DNA of 64,000 bases from DAIPKP01 sp964545875. Lineage in GTDB: Bacteria; Synergistota; Synergistia; Synergistales; Aminiphilaceae. The stretch is from the NCBI GenBank assembly GCA_964545875.1, contig CAZJHH010000003.1, forward strand, positions 62,001 to 126,000, written 5' to 3'. Below, piece after piece: positions 1 through 8,433 of the stretch (position 1 is the first letter of the stretch; each line of letters opens with the position of its first letter). A program made the position numbers and the translations under genes. Under the pieces are notes generated by a model. It saw only the letters and a program-made list of their open reading frames with translations. It searched no databases and was not told the origin of the DNA.

Positions 1-1
1 C

Positions 2-241
2 GTGTGCATGAAGCTTTTGGTTCATCCCGGAGTGGTGTGGCTGCTGTGTCGGTTTTTCTCTCTCCCCCCGGTGACGGAACATACCCTGGTGCTTCTGGCG
101 GCACTTCCTGCGGCGATCAACAACTTTCCTCTCGCCCAGGGCATGGGAATGGATGCGGAGTATGCCGCAGAGGTTATCGCCACCACCACCATCGTCTCGG
201 TGGGTACCATTCCCCTCTGGATCGGCATTCTCGGGGTTTGA
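2..241 (+). CDS. AEC-family (auxin efflux carrier-like) transporter, C-terminal fragment
   Basis: This is the last 79 codons of a gene that begins before the window. The visible part is almost entirely hydrophobic and carries the AEC hallmark near the C-terminus: a helix with LPAAINNFPLAQ followed by a GMDAEYAAEVIATTTIVS helix and a final helix. In AEC (malonate/auxin-efflux type) carriers this region is the broken-helix core of the transport domain, and members move organic acids or amino acids across the inner membrane. The substrate cannot be told from this fragment. The family call rests on this C-terminal pattern alone; the N-terminal half is outside the window. Confidence 0.72.
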   Translation: MCMKLLVHPGVVWLLCRFFSLPPVTEHTLVLLAALPAAINNFPLAQGMGMDAEYAAEVIATTTIVSVGTIPLWIGILGV

Positions 242-292
242 GCACTTCCGGAAGCACGGAGCCTTTCACAAATCGGGAAACCCGGAATACGG

Positions 293-308
293 GGACATGT
301 GCATGTCC
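293..308. repeat. Short inverted repeat just upstream of the ribosome-binding site
   Basis: GGACATG, a TG spacer and CATGTCC form a perfect 7-bp inverted repeat. It ends a few bases before the AAGGAGG Shine-Dalgarno of the GNAT gene at 324. It has no T-run, so it is not a typical terminator. It could be an operator or a weak hairpin next to the ribosome-binding site; its function is unknown. Confidence 0.3.
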
Positions 309-323
309 TAAGGAGGTTTTTTC

Positions 324-1832
324 ATGAAATCTAAAGAACCTTGCCCCTGCACTCTTACCGTTCCTTTTCGGGAGGACTGGATGGAGACGGTCTCCTTTTT
401 CGTGCGCCAAGGTGCCCGGAGCTGGGGCTATTCCTCCAAAGAGCAGAGTTATTACGAACTTGCGGCGGAGGAGATTTTCGGAGGTCTTATCGAAGGAAAC
501 GAGCCTGAGGGAGTCGTGACGGTGCTCTTGCAGGATGCCCCCCTGGGCATGGCGGTGCTCTTTCGGGATAAGGGCGCTCCCGTGGATATTCATGCCCTTC
601 CGGAGTATCGCCCCGAGAACCCCGAGGAAGAGGATTTTCGAGGACTTCGGATTTTTCTCGCCCGGAGCTTCATGGATGAAGTTGCCTTCGAAAACCGGGG
701 TATTCAGGGGCGGGAGGTCCGAATTATGCGTTACCGGTCATCCCGAGAGGAGACGGTTCCTTTCCGGGAAGCATCCCCGGACGTTTCGGAGCCCTCCGAA
801 AGAGAGAGAAACGTCCCGGAAACCTGGGAGATCCGCCCCATGCGCTCCGAGGAGGCCCTGGGAGTTTCCCGCTGTGCCTGGGCCGCCTACGGCTACTCCT
901 ACTGCGAACATATTTACTATCCCGAACGGGTGGCGGAGCTCAACCTACGGGGAGCGGTGCGCTCCTTCGTGGCGGTTACCGGAGAAGGTGAGATCATGGG
1001 GCATGCCTGGCTCTCCTTTCTTCCCACAGATCCCGGAATTGCAGAAATGGGAGGAGCCTTTGTGGATCCTCGTTATCGGGGGCTGGGATGCCTGGGAGGT
1101 TTTTCCCGGGTTCTCCAGGAAGAGGCCCGAAAAAGCGACCTGGAAGGTGTTTTCGTGGAATCCGTTACCGCCCATGTCTACTCTCAGAAGCCCGTGCATC
1201 AGGATGGTTTTCGGGACTGCCTCCTTCTACTGGGCAAAGTTTCCCGTACCCGGTTCAGAGAGATCGACGAGGAAGAGCGCCAGCGCCTGAGCCTTCTCGT
1301 ATCCTTCCGCTTTTTCCATGCTCCCTCTCCCCGGCGATGCGTCTTTCCTCCGAGGCATGAGGAGATGCTCCGGCAGATCTATGCGCATCTGGGCACTCCC
1401 GTGGAAGAATACGAGCCTTCCGGAGAATCTTCGGAAAAGACGCTCTTTCAGGGGCGGACGGAGCTTCAGGTGACGGCGGATATGCAGCATCGGAGCGCGG
1501 ATATCTGGCTTCGCTCTTACGGAAAAGATGCGGAGGAGGAGCTCCGAAGGGTCTTTCGGGGGCTCTGTTACGAGGGAATAGCCTCGATGTACCTCTATCT
1601 TCCCCTGGAAAAGGAAGAAACCGCCCCCTTTTCCTCCAGAGCGGAGGAGCGGGGATTCTTCTTTGCCGGAGTGATGCCGGGATCCACCGGAAAAGATTGG
1701 CTGGTGCTCCAGTATTTGCACGACGTTCTTCTGGACTACCATGCCATACAGTGCGGGGATTCCTTCGGGCAGGCCCTTCTTGCCTACGTGCGGTCCATGG
1801 ACCCCGAGAGGGATCTGCGGCAGAAGGGCTGA
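324..1832 (+). CDS. GNAT-domain protein with an N-terminal ATPase-like region
   Basis: The 502-residue protein starts at an ATG 8 bases after a strong AAGGAGG. The middle (about residues 170-310) looks like a GNAT acetyltransferase: a strand with FVAVTGEGEIMGHAWLSF, then the acetyl-CoA pyrophosphate loop region YRGLGCLG. The first 150 residues (SFFVRQGARSWGYSSKEQ, then an ELAAEEIF helix) recall the N-box helix of anti-sigma-factor/histidine-kinase-type ATPases. That resemblance is weak and is inference. The C-terminal 190 residues are not recognised. It stands alone between a transporter and a ligase gene, so context gives no substrate. The likely role is acyl transfer to an unknown acceptor. 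Confidence 0.55.
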   Translation: MKSKEPCPCTLTVPFREDWMETVSFFVRQGARSWGYSSKEQSYYELAAEEIFGGLIEGNEPEGVVTVLLQDAPLGMAVLFRDKGAPVDIHALPEYRPENPEEEDFRGLRIFLARSFMDEVAFENRGIQGREVRIMRYRSSREETVPFREASPDVSEPSERERNVPETWEIRPMRSEEALGVSRCAWAAYGYSYCEHIYYPERVAELNLRGAVRSFVAVTGEGEIMGHAWLSFLPTDPGIAEMGGAFVDPRYRGLGCLGGFSRVLQEEARKSDLEGVFVESVTAHVYSQKPVHQDGFRDCLLLLGKVSRTRFREIDEEERQRLSLLVSFRFFHAPSPRRCVFPPRHEEMLRQIYAHLGTPVEEYEPSGESSEKTLFQGRTELQVTADMQHRSADIWLRSYGKDAEEELRRVFRGLCYEGIASMYLYLPLEKEETAPFSSRAEERGFFFAGVMPGSTGKDWLVLQYLHDVLLDYHAIQCGDSFGQALLAYVRSMDPERDLRQKG

Positions 1833-1940
1833 AGCGTTCCATCCTCCATGGCGCCACCAGGAGTGGCTGCCGTACCGGGGCGCGGTTTTTCAACAAGAAA
1901 TCATCCAAATTGGGCAAGGTAAGAAAGGCCGGTGTACTTC

Positions 1941-3215
1941 ATGAAACGGACAAATCCAAACAATTTTCTGGTGGAGCGGCTGAACCGCCTTCTCGCCAGA
2001 GCCCGGCAGGCTCCCTTTTACCGGGAAAAATACCGGCATCTCCCCGAGCGTATCGCCTCCCTCGAAGAATATGCCTCCTTTCCGGTACTGGAAAAAGAGG
2101 AACTTCGGGAGAAAAGCGTGCATCTTTCGAAAGAAATGCTTACCTCATCCCCCCGAGGGCACTATGTCTTTTCCGCAGGAGGCACCACCGGAGCTCCCTC
2201 CTATGTCTGCTATACCCCGGAAGAGCTTGATCGGGGAGTGAAAGCCCAGAAGCGCTGTTTCGAACACCTGAACCTCGGCCCGGAAGATGCGGTGGCCAAC
2301 TGTTTCAAGGCGGGAGCCTTCTGGACGGGATATCTGGTACTCAACCGAACCCTGGAGAGCTTTTCCTGCGGGATCCTTCCGGTGACCGCAAACCAATCCG
2401 TTGATGAAACCCTGGATTATCTGGCTCTCTTCCGTCCCACCGTGCTCATAAGTGTTCCCCCGGTGATCGCCGCCCTCGCGGAGGCGGGGGAACGGCGAAA
2501 AATATCTCTCCCCCTTCGAGCCGTGCTCTATGCGGGAAACCATCTCTCCCTGGCGCAGCAGGAGGAAATCCGCAGGATCTGGAAAAACCCTTTCATCGGT
2601 TCCGCGGGGTATGCCGCAGTGGAGACCGGTCCCATCGGATGGCAATGCGCCCATTGCGAGGGAACGGAACATCACGTGTTGGAGGATTGGTGTTACCTCG
2701 AACGGGAGGAGGACGGCAACGCCTTGGTGACGGTGCTGGAACGGTTCTACCATCCCATACTCCGGGCTCGGGTGGGGGATCTCGTGGAGTGGGTGGACGA
2801 GCCCTGTCCCTGTGGCAGCGGAGCTCCCAAATTCCGGCTCCTTTCCCGGAGCGACGATCTGGTGCGGCTGAACTTCGACCAGTTTCAAATGTCCGAGGCC
2901 GAGGCGATTTTTCGGAAGTACCCGGAGCTCTCGGGAATCGCTCAGCTTGTACTGGAACCCCGGGGTAAAAAACTTCGCTTCCTTTTTCGTGTGGAACTCC
3001 GCCATCCTTTGGAGGAGCCTCGGAAAAAAATGCTTGCGGAAACCCTGGAGCAGGCTCTCATGGAAAAAGTACCCCTCTTTTCCCGGGGCTGGGAGGCCAA
3101 CGGAGTGGATTCTCTGGAGATTCGCCTCGAACCCTCCGGAGGAATCGAACGACTTTCCCGAACGGGAAAGATCCGGCAAGTGGTGGATTTGCGGGGTGCC
3201 CCGAAGAGAAACTGA
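1941..3215 (+). CDS. PaaK-like phenylacetate-CoA ligase family (AMP-forming)
   Basis: This ATP-dependent acid:CoA ligase-like protein of the adenylate-forming superfamily has about 424 residues, close to PaaK length. The phosphate-binding loop SAGGTTGAPS lies near residue 75, an adenine-side GYAAVETGPIG segment lies in the middle, and a zinc-like CAHC/CPCGSG pattern follows. The C-terminal subdomain contains LSRTGKIRQVVDL, with the usual catalytic lysine region. These ligases activate aryl or other carboxylic acids to acyl-CoA in the cytoplasm. The substrate is unknown. I prefer ATG 1941, because the AAAGG at 1924-1928 is too close to the GTG at 1932. It is monocistronic as far as can be seen. 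Confidence 0.75.
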   Translation: MKRTNPNNFLVERLNRLLARARQAPFYREKYRHLPERIASLEEYASFPVLEKEELREKSVHLSKEMLTSSPRGHYVFSAGGTTGAPSYVCYTPEELDRGVKAQKRCFEHLNLGPEDAVANCFKAGAFWTGYLVLNRTLESFSCGILPVTANQSVDETLDYLALFRPTVLISVPPVIAALAEAGERRKISLPLRAVLYAGNHLSLAQQEEIRRIWKNPFIGSAGYAAVETGPIGWQCAHCEGTEHHVLEDWCYLEREEDGNALVTVLERFYHPILRARVGDLVEWVDEPCPCGSGAPKFRLLSRSDDLVRLNFDQFQMSEAEAIFRKYPELSGIAQLVLEPRGKKLRFLFRVELRHPLEEPRKKMLAETLEQALMEKVPLFSRGWEANGVDSLEIRLEPSGGIERLSRTGKIRQVVDLRGAPKRN

Positions 3216-3399
3216 TGTGCCCGAAGGTTTGGATACATGCGTGGAAATGTTCTGAAATCTTTCGAATTGGCCCCGTACGGACGTGCCGGAGAGGCTCTTG
3301 CCTCGGAAAAGAATTTCCGGGAGAATGACCGAAAGAAGTGCGTACTTTTCTGAGACGGGAAATCGGAAAGTCGGAAAAGGAGATAAGGGGGAAAGGCCG

Positions 3400-4710
3400 A
3401 TGTTCGATTTGAAAATCTTTCTTAAAAATGAAGTGAAGCCCGCTTTGGGGTGTACCGAACCCGGAGCGGTGGCCCTTGCGGTGGCTCGGGCCAGGGAAGC
3501 TCTGGGAAACGTGGAGGAACATCCGAAAATTTCCGTGAAGGTGAGTCCGAGCATTTACAAGAACGGCCTCGATGTGGGAGTTCCCGGAGCCGAGGGGGCT
3601 CGGGGAAACGTCCTTGCCGCAGCCTTGGGGTATGTTTGCGGGCATTCGGAATACAGCCTCGAGGTGCTCAAGGACAGCACTCCGGAGGATCTGGAAAAGG
3701 CCCGGAATATAGTAGCTTCCGGAGGCGTGGATCTCTCCTGTGATTACGACCGTACGGGGGTATATGTACAGGCTTTGGTCTCCCAGTCTTCGGGAATAGC
3801 GGCCTGCCTCATCGAAGGAGGGCACTCCCGGATTGCCCGGGTTACCAGAAACGGAGAGGAGATCTATGAGGTCTCCCCGGACACGAAGACCGCGGCTTCT
3901 TCGGAGGAGCCCGAATACCGCCAGGCCTTGCGGAAGATGAACTACGAAGACGTGCTGGCCCTGGCGGACGCCCTGGACGAGGAGGATGAAACCTACCTTC
4001 TTCGGGGGGTTGCCATGAATCTCGAAGCCGCAGCCTTCGGCCTTGAAGGAAATCTGGAATCCCGGCTTCACCTGGTAAAGCATCTCAAGGCTCTTATCGG
4101 CAAGAACAAGATTTCCGACGACCTTCTCGCGAAAGTTCGCCTCTATGCCACCGCCGCTTCGGAAGCCCGCATGGCGGGGGCGAAAAAGCCCGTCATGAGC
4201 AGTGCCGGAAGCGGGAACCACGGTATTACCGCGGTGCTCCCCGTAGCACTGGTGGGAGAGGCTCTCGGCAAAACTCCTCGGGAAATAGCGAAAGCCCTCT
4301 GCATCAGCCATCTTTCCACGAGCTACGTCAAGGCCCGGACGGGAATTTTGAGCCCCATCTGTGGCTGTGCCGTGGCGGCGGGATCCGGAGCCGCCGCAGG
4401 TATTGCCTGGCTTCTCGGAGGCTCTCCGGAACAGATCGCCGGGGCCATGAAACTGGTTCTGGCCAACCTTTCGGGGCTTGTCTGCGACGGTGCCAAGGAG
4501 AGCTGCGCCCTCAAGGTGGGTACGGCTTCCTGCGAGGCGTATCTGGCGGCTCTCATGGCTCTCGAAGGAAGTACCGTGGATACCCCCCAGGGACTGGTAG
4601 ACCCCGTCATGCGGGTTACCGCGGACGACCAGGGATATTTCTCCACCGAAGGAATGAAGGATACGGATCGGGCTATCATCCGGATCCTGGAAACACACAG
4701 CAATTTCTGA
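3400..4710 (+). CDS. cyuA: L-cysteine desulfidase (CyuA / UPF0597 family)
   Basis: CyuA enzymes use a [4Fe-4S] cluster to split L-cysteine to pyruvate, ammonia and sulfide in the cytoplasm. The 436-residue product has the family's cysteine motifs in order: GCTEPGAVALA near the N-terminus, ICGCAVAAGSG in the second half, and LVCDGAKESCALKV, together supplying the cluster and substrate cysteines. The SAGSGNHG motif is also typical. Start ATG 3400 follows AAGGGGGAAAGG; an upstream in-frame start at 3283 would add 39 atypical residues. The gene fits an amino-acid-fermenting anaerobe that uses cysteine as carbon source or detoxifies it. Confidence 0.85.
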   Translation: MFDLKIFLKNEVKPALGCTEPGAVALAVARAREALGNVEEHPKISVKVSPSIYKNGLDVGVPGAEGARGNVLAAALGYVCGHSEYSLEVLKDSTPEDLEKARNIVASGGVDLSCDYDRTGVYVQALVSQSSGIAACLIEGGHSRIARVTRNGEEIYEVSPDTKTAASSEEPEYRQALRKMNYEDVLALADALDEEDETYLLRGVAMNLEAAAFGLEGNLESRLHLVKHLKALIGKNKISDDLLAKVRLYATAASEARMAGAKKPVMSSAGSGNHGITAVLPVALVGEALGKTPREIAKALCISHLSTSYVKARTGILSPICGCAVAAGSGAAAGIAWLLGGSPEQIAGAMKLVLANLSGLVCDGAKESCALKVGTASCEAYLAALMALEGSTVDTPQGLVDPVMRVTADDQGYFSTEGMKDTDRAIIRILETHSNF

Positions 4711-4783
4711 TTTTCCATGCTCCATTTCCGGATTTTGCGGAGTGGGCCATGACAAAACTTTCGTCGGAAAGGTGTTGGGACTC

Positions 4784-5044
4784 ATGGCGGAAATAACCGT
4801 AACCGTGCGCAATCCTCACGGGCTTCATGCCCGTCCTGCGGCGCTCTTCGTTCAGCGAGCCGCGGCGTGTGAAGGAGCCGTGGAGGTGGTGGCGGGAGAA
4901 AAGACGGGAGATGCCAAGAGCATTCTCTCCATCATGGGAATGGGTATCGAAAAGGGAACCTCCGTGGTGCTCCGGGCTCAGGGGAGCAATGCCGAGACGG
5001 TGCTTCGGAGTCTCCGGGAGATTCTCGAAGATTCCGAAGCCTGA
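4784..5044 (+). CDS. ptsH: Phosphocarrier protein HPr
   Basis: HPr carries phosphate from Enzyme I to PTS permeases. The 86-residue protein has the phosphorylation site NPHGLHARPA with the histidine at residue 15, and the regulatory site AKSILSIMGMG with serine at residue 46. Both are at the canonical positions, so HPr kinase control is possible in principle, although no kinase gene lies in the window. An upstream GTG at 4742 would add 14 residues not seen in HPr. Enzyme I follows at 5270, but a terminator-like hairpin lies between the two genes. No sugar-specific EII genes are present here. Confidence 0.92.
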   Translation: MAEITVTVRNPHGLHARPAALFVQRAAACEGAVEVVAGEKTGDAKSILSIMGMGIEKGTSVVLRAQGSNAETVLRSLREILEDSEA

Positions 5045-5063
5045 AGATGGCGTGAAAAATTGC

Positions 5064-5087
5064 AGCCCCCTTTCGGGGGCTTTTTTT
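5064..5087 (+). terminator. Rho-independent terminator after ptsH
   Basis: A 7-bp stem (AGCCCCC, loop TTTC, GGGGGCT) is followed directly by a run of seven T. It lies 20 bases after the ptsH stop and about 180 bases before ptsI, so some transcripts should end with ptsH alone. Confidence 0.85.
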
Positions 5088-5269
5088 GTAGAATCCCGAT
5101 ATAATGGTTTTTCGGGAAATGGGGCATTCCATCTTTTTACGGGCCCGAGGGATGTCCCGAACTGCTTCGGGACATGGCGTGGAGAATACGCAACCTTTCC
5201 GGGGCGTTCGCATTGAAAGTCTGGGGTGTTTATACAGGGGGGCAGAAGCTGTTGCAAAGGAGGATGTCC

Positions 5270-7012
5270 ATGCAGCGACTTGAAGGGGGAATATCCCTTT
5301 CTCCGGGATTCGGAGAAGGGTGGGCTTTCGTGATTTCTCCGGGGGTTTTTCGGGAGCTTTCTCGGGAAGAGCGTGCCTTTGCCGGAGAATCCCGGGAGAT
5401 GGAGCGCCTGGAGGAGGCCCGGGAAAAAACCCGGGAGCAGTTGGAGCTTCTCCGGGAAAAGGCCCGAAAGAACCTGGGAGAGGAAAAGGCCGCCATTCTG
5501 GAGGCCCATGGCCTCATGCTGGGAGATCCTGTTTTTTTGCAGAAAATCCGGGAGCACGTCGCCGGAGGAGAACCGGCGGAAAACGGAGTATATCATGCCA
5601 CCCGGGAAGTGGCGGCGGTTTTCGAGGCCCTGCCGGATCCCTACCTTCGGGAGCGGGGAGCGGATGTCCTCGATGTGGGACGCCGGCTCTACCGAAACCT
5701 CCTCGAAGAGCCGGATATGGCTTTCCTCGAAGATCCCCGGCCTCGCATTCTCGTAGCCCGGGATATTCCTCCCTCGGATGCGGTGGCTCTGGATGCCTCG
5801 CGTATCCGGGGTATTCTCACCGAAGAGGGAGGTGTCACGAGCCATACCGCCCTGGTGGCGCAGTCTCTGGAGATTCCCGGTATTTCGGGAATCGGGGAAC
5901 TGGAATCCAAAATTCCCCAGGATTCGTATGTCTGCATTCATGCCGAGGAGGGAAGCGTCCTGATAGATCCCTCTCCGGAAGAACTCGAAAACTTTCGAAA
6001 GAAAGCCCGAGCCTGGAAAGAAGAGGAGGCGAGGCTCGAAACGCTTCGCTCGGTAGAAGCGGTTACGAAGGACGGAGTCGCTCTTTCTCTCTGGGGAAAT
6101 ATCGGGGTTCCCGAGAAGACCGGAGATGTCTCCCGGTTCGGCGGCACCGGCATCGGGCTCTTCCGAACGGAATTTCTCTTCATGGGGTGTCAGGAACCTC
6201 CGGGGGAGGAGTTTCAGTACCGCCAGTATGTTCGGGTACTTGAGGAACTCGCTCCCCATCCCGTGGTGATACGAACTCTCGATGCGGGGGGGGACAAGGA
6301 GATTCCCTTTATTCAGCGTAAAACCGGCAAAGAGGCGAATCCCTTTCTCGGATATCGGGCCATACGCATCTGCCTGGAAGATCGGGAGCTCTTTGCCGCC
6401 CAGCTCCGGGCCCTTCTTCGAGGATCTCCTCACGGAAACCTTTGGATCATGTTTCCCATGATCACCGGAGTGGAGGAAGTTCGGGCCGCCAAGGAACTTT
6501 TGCGCTCCTGCGGCGAAGAGCTCGAAAGAGAGGGAATTCCCTGGGCTCCCCCCGCACGGATCGGCATTATGGTGGAAACTCCTGCGGCGGTGGCCATGGC
6601 GGAGGATCTTGCGGAGGAGGTGGATTTCTTCTCCGTGGGCACCAACGACCTTACCCAGTATGCCCTCGCCTGCGATCGCATGAACACTCGCCTCGCTTCG
6701 CTCTATAGCCCCTTCCACCCTGGAGTGCTCCGTCTTCTTGGCATGCTCGGCGGAGTGGCGGAACGAAAGAAAAGGGATCTCGGCATGTGCGGCGAAATGG
6801 CGGGAGATCCTCTGGCCCTTCCCCTTCTTCTGGGGCTTGGATTTAGGGAATTTTCCATGACTCCCTCCCGAATTCCCCGGGTAAAGGAGCGGGCTCTTCT
6901 ACTCTCTCTCGACGTATGCCGCAGCCTTGCGAAGGAGGTTCTTGCGTTGCAAACCACCGAGGATGTGCGACAATGTCTTCGGGAATTTCAGCAAAGACAT
7001 TTTCAGGAGTAG
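5270..7012 (+). CDS. ptsI: PTS Enzyme I (phosphoenolpyruvate-protein phosphotransferase)
   Basis: Enzyme I takes phosphate from PEP and passes it to HPr. The 580-residue product is of normal length. The phospho-histidine motif GGVTSHTALVAQ places the histidine at residue 192. The PEP-binding TIM-barrel half shows GIGLFRTEFLFM, the RTLDAGGDKEIPF segment, GIMVETPAA and the catalytic cysteine motif LGMCGEMAGDP (Cys507). I chose ATG 5270 because AAAGGAGG lies 6 bases upstream; the ATG at 5264 abuts it. It is separated from ptsH by a terminator, so it may be transcribed partly on its own. Confidence 0.93.
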   Translation: MQRLEGGISLSPGFGEGWAFVISPGVFRELSREERAFAGESREMERLEEAREKTREQLELLREKARKNLGEEKAAILEAHGLMLGDPVFLQKIREHVAGGEPAENGVYHATREVAAVFEALPDPYLRERGADVLDVGRRLYRNLLEEPDMAFLEDPRPRILVARDIPPSDAVALDASRIRGILTEEGGVTSHTALVAQSLEIPGISGIGELESKIPQDSYVCIHAEEGSVLIDPSPEELENFRKKARAWKEEEARLETLRSVEAVTKDGVALSLWGNIGVPEKTGDVSRFGGTGIGLFRTEFLFMGCQEPPGEEFQYRQYVRVLEELAPHPVVIRTLDAGGDKEIPFIQRKTGKEANPFLGYRAIRICLEDRELFAAQLRALLRGSPHGNLWIMFPMITGVEEVRAAKELLRSCGEELEREGIPWAPPARIGIMVETPAAVAMAEDLAEEVDFFSVGTNDLTQYALACDRMNTRLASLYSPFHPGVLRLLGMLGGVAERKKRDLGMCGEMAGDPLALPLLLGLGFREFSMTPSRIPRVKERALLLSLDVCRSLAKEVLALQTTEDVRQCLREFQQRHFQE

Positions 7013-7048
7013 CCCCCTGAAAGAGGATATTCACGAGGAGGAATGATT

Positions 7049-7969
7049 ATGCGTTTGCTCACCCGCTCGGATTTCGACGGGCTCATGTGTGCGGTGCTGC
7101 TCAGGGAACTCGGACTTTACGAGGAGATTCAATACGTACACCCCAAGGACATCCAGGACGGCAAGGTGGAGGTCTCTTCCCGGGATGTGCTGGTGAACAT
7201 CCCCTTTGTGCCGGGCTGTGGCATGTGGTTCGATCACCATACCAGCGAAGAGGAACGGGGACTCATGAAGGAGCATCCCTTTGAGGGAGCTTCCTGGCCC
7301 GCTCCGAGCTGTGCCCGGGTGGTGTACGAGTACTACGGGGGGAATATGGGCAAGCTCGGCAAGTTTCGCTCCATGGTTTCCTGGGCGGACAAGTGCGACA
7401 GCGCCCAGTTCACCCCCCAGGAGATTCTGGATCCCCAGGGCTGGGTACTCCTTTCCTTCATCATGGATCCCCGAACGGGGTTGGGATATCATAAGGGATA
7501 CCGGATCAGCAACTACCAGCTCATGGAAGAGCTGGTGGAACACTTGCTCTATCAGGATATCGAAGCTATTCTCGATCTCCCGGATGTGCAGGAGCGGATT
7601 CGGCGTTATCGGGAGTATCAGAAGCCCTTCGAGGAATACATGCTCCGGCATTCCCGAACGGTCGGAAATGCCATCGTTACGGATCTCCGGGGGAGCGAGG
7701 AACATATTCCGGGGAATCGGCACGTGATTTATGCCCTTTTTCCGGACCAGAACATCTCCCTTCGGATTTTTGACGGAAAGAACCGGGAATTCTGCGTCTT
7801 TTCCGTGGGGCACAGCATTCTGAACCGCACCTCCGGGGTTGACGTGGGAAGGCTGCTTCTTCACTACGGCGGAGGAGGGCATTTCCGGGTGGGCACCTGC
7901 CAGGTTCCTTACGAGGAGGCCGAAAGGGTGCTCGAAGAGATGCTTCAGGTGATCAACCGAAAGGAATAG
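7049..7969 (+). CDS. DHH-family phosphoesterase (DHH-DHHA1)
   Basis: This is a cytoplasmic Mn2+-dependent phosphoesterase of the DHH superfamily, which includes oligoribonucleases/pAp phosphatases (NrnA), cyclic-di-AMP phosphodiesterases and exopolyphosphatases. The 306-residue protein has SDFDGLMCAVLL near the N-terminus and the signature FDHHTSEE. The C-terminal DHHA1 substrate-binding motif reads GGGGHFRVGTCQV. It lacks added PAS or GGDEF domains, so it resembles stand-alone enzymes. The exact substrate is undetermined. Start ATG 7049 sits 7 bases after GAGGAGG; the ATG at 7043 is too close. Confidence 0.8.
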   Translation: MRLLTRSDFDGLMCAVLLRELGLYEEIQYVHPKDIQDGKVEVSSRDVLVNIPFVPGCGMWFDHHTSEEERGLMKEHPFEGASWPAPSCARVVYEYYGGNMGKLGKFRSMVSWADKCDSAQFTPQEILDPQGWVLLSFIMDPRTGLGYHKGYRISNYQLMEELVEHLLYQDIEAILDLPDVQERIRRYREYQKPFEEYMLRHSRTVGNAIVTDLRGSEEHIPGNRHVIYALFPDQNISLRIFDGKNREFCVFSVGHSILNRTSGVDVGRLLLHYGGGGHFRVGTCQVPYEEAERVLEEMLQVINRKE

Positions 7970-7997
7970 CCTCCGGGGAGGTGATCCAAAAGTTTTG

Positions 7998-8018
7998 ATG
8001 CCGCTTTCGAAGCGGCAT
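7998..8018. repeat. 9-bp perfect stem-loop after the DHH gene
   Basis: ATGCCGCTT, loop TCG, and AAGCGGCAT form a perfect hairpin 29 bases after the DHH-gene stop. No T-run follows, so termination is doubtful. It could stabilise the upstream message or be an operator. Confidence 0.4.
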
Positions 8019-8096
8019 GTGGGAGTATGTATGAAAATGTCGAAAGATTCCCTGGAGGGATCTTTCGGGGGAATACGAGTAAAGGGGGGAGCGGAA

Positions 8097-8312
8097 ATGG
8101 GCCGTTTTCTTACGGGCATAGTGGTGGGGCTTCTTGTGGCGGTGCTCTTTACCACCTCTTGGGGGAGCATGCTGCTCGCTCTGGTGCTGGGAGCTTTCGT
8201 CTGGTTTCTTTATCGGGGAGATCCTCATCATGTGCGTTACGAGGCCCAGCGTTTCGTTCAGGCTCTCAGCGGGCTTTTTCGGGAACTGGTGCATAAGATC
8301 AAGGGCGGATAG
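8097..8312 (+). CDS. Small membrane protein, unknown function
   Basis: A 71-residue protein begins at ATG 8097 behind AAAGGGGGGAG. It has two closely spaced hydrophobic stretches (residues about 3-18 and 21-37, TGIVVGLLVAVLF and LLALVLGAFVWFLY). A basic, probably cytoplasmic tail ends in ELVHKIKGG. In-frame starts upstream at 8031 and 7995 would add a polar extension; 8031 has a weaker GGGAG. I do not recognise the family. It sits between the DHH phosphoesterase and a transporter gene, all on the plus strand. Confidence 0.55.
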   Translation: MGRFLTGIVVGLLVAVLFTTSWGSMLLALVLGAFVWFLYRGDPHHVRYEAQRFVQALSGLFRELVHKIKGG

Positions 8313-8433
8313 ACGAAACCGCGGCCTTGGAAAAGAGCCTTTTCGGTGCCGGGTTTTGAAAGTTTTGAAGGGGCTGCGGGAATAACGGTTTTTGACGAGA
8401 TCCCCGCGAGGGGCGAGTAAGGGGGAATAGGCG

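Noticed and set aside
2145..3554. Long minus-strand open frames such as this one opposite the PaaK-like and cyuA genes
   Set aside because: They mirror real plus-strand genes with strong family motifs and show no recognisable motifs themselves.
5100..5105. TATAAT upstream of ptsI as a promoter
   Set aside because: No acceptable -35 box at 16-18 bases; the expected place falls in the terminator stem. Not listed as a feature.
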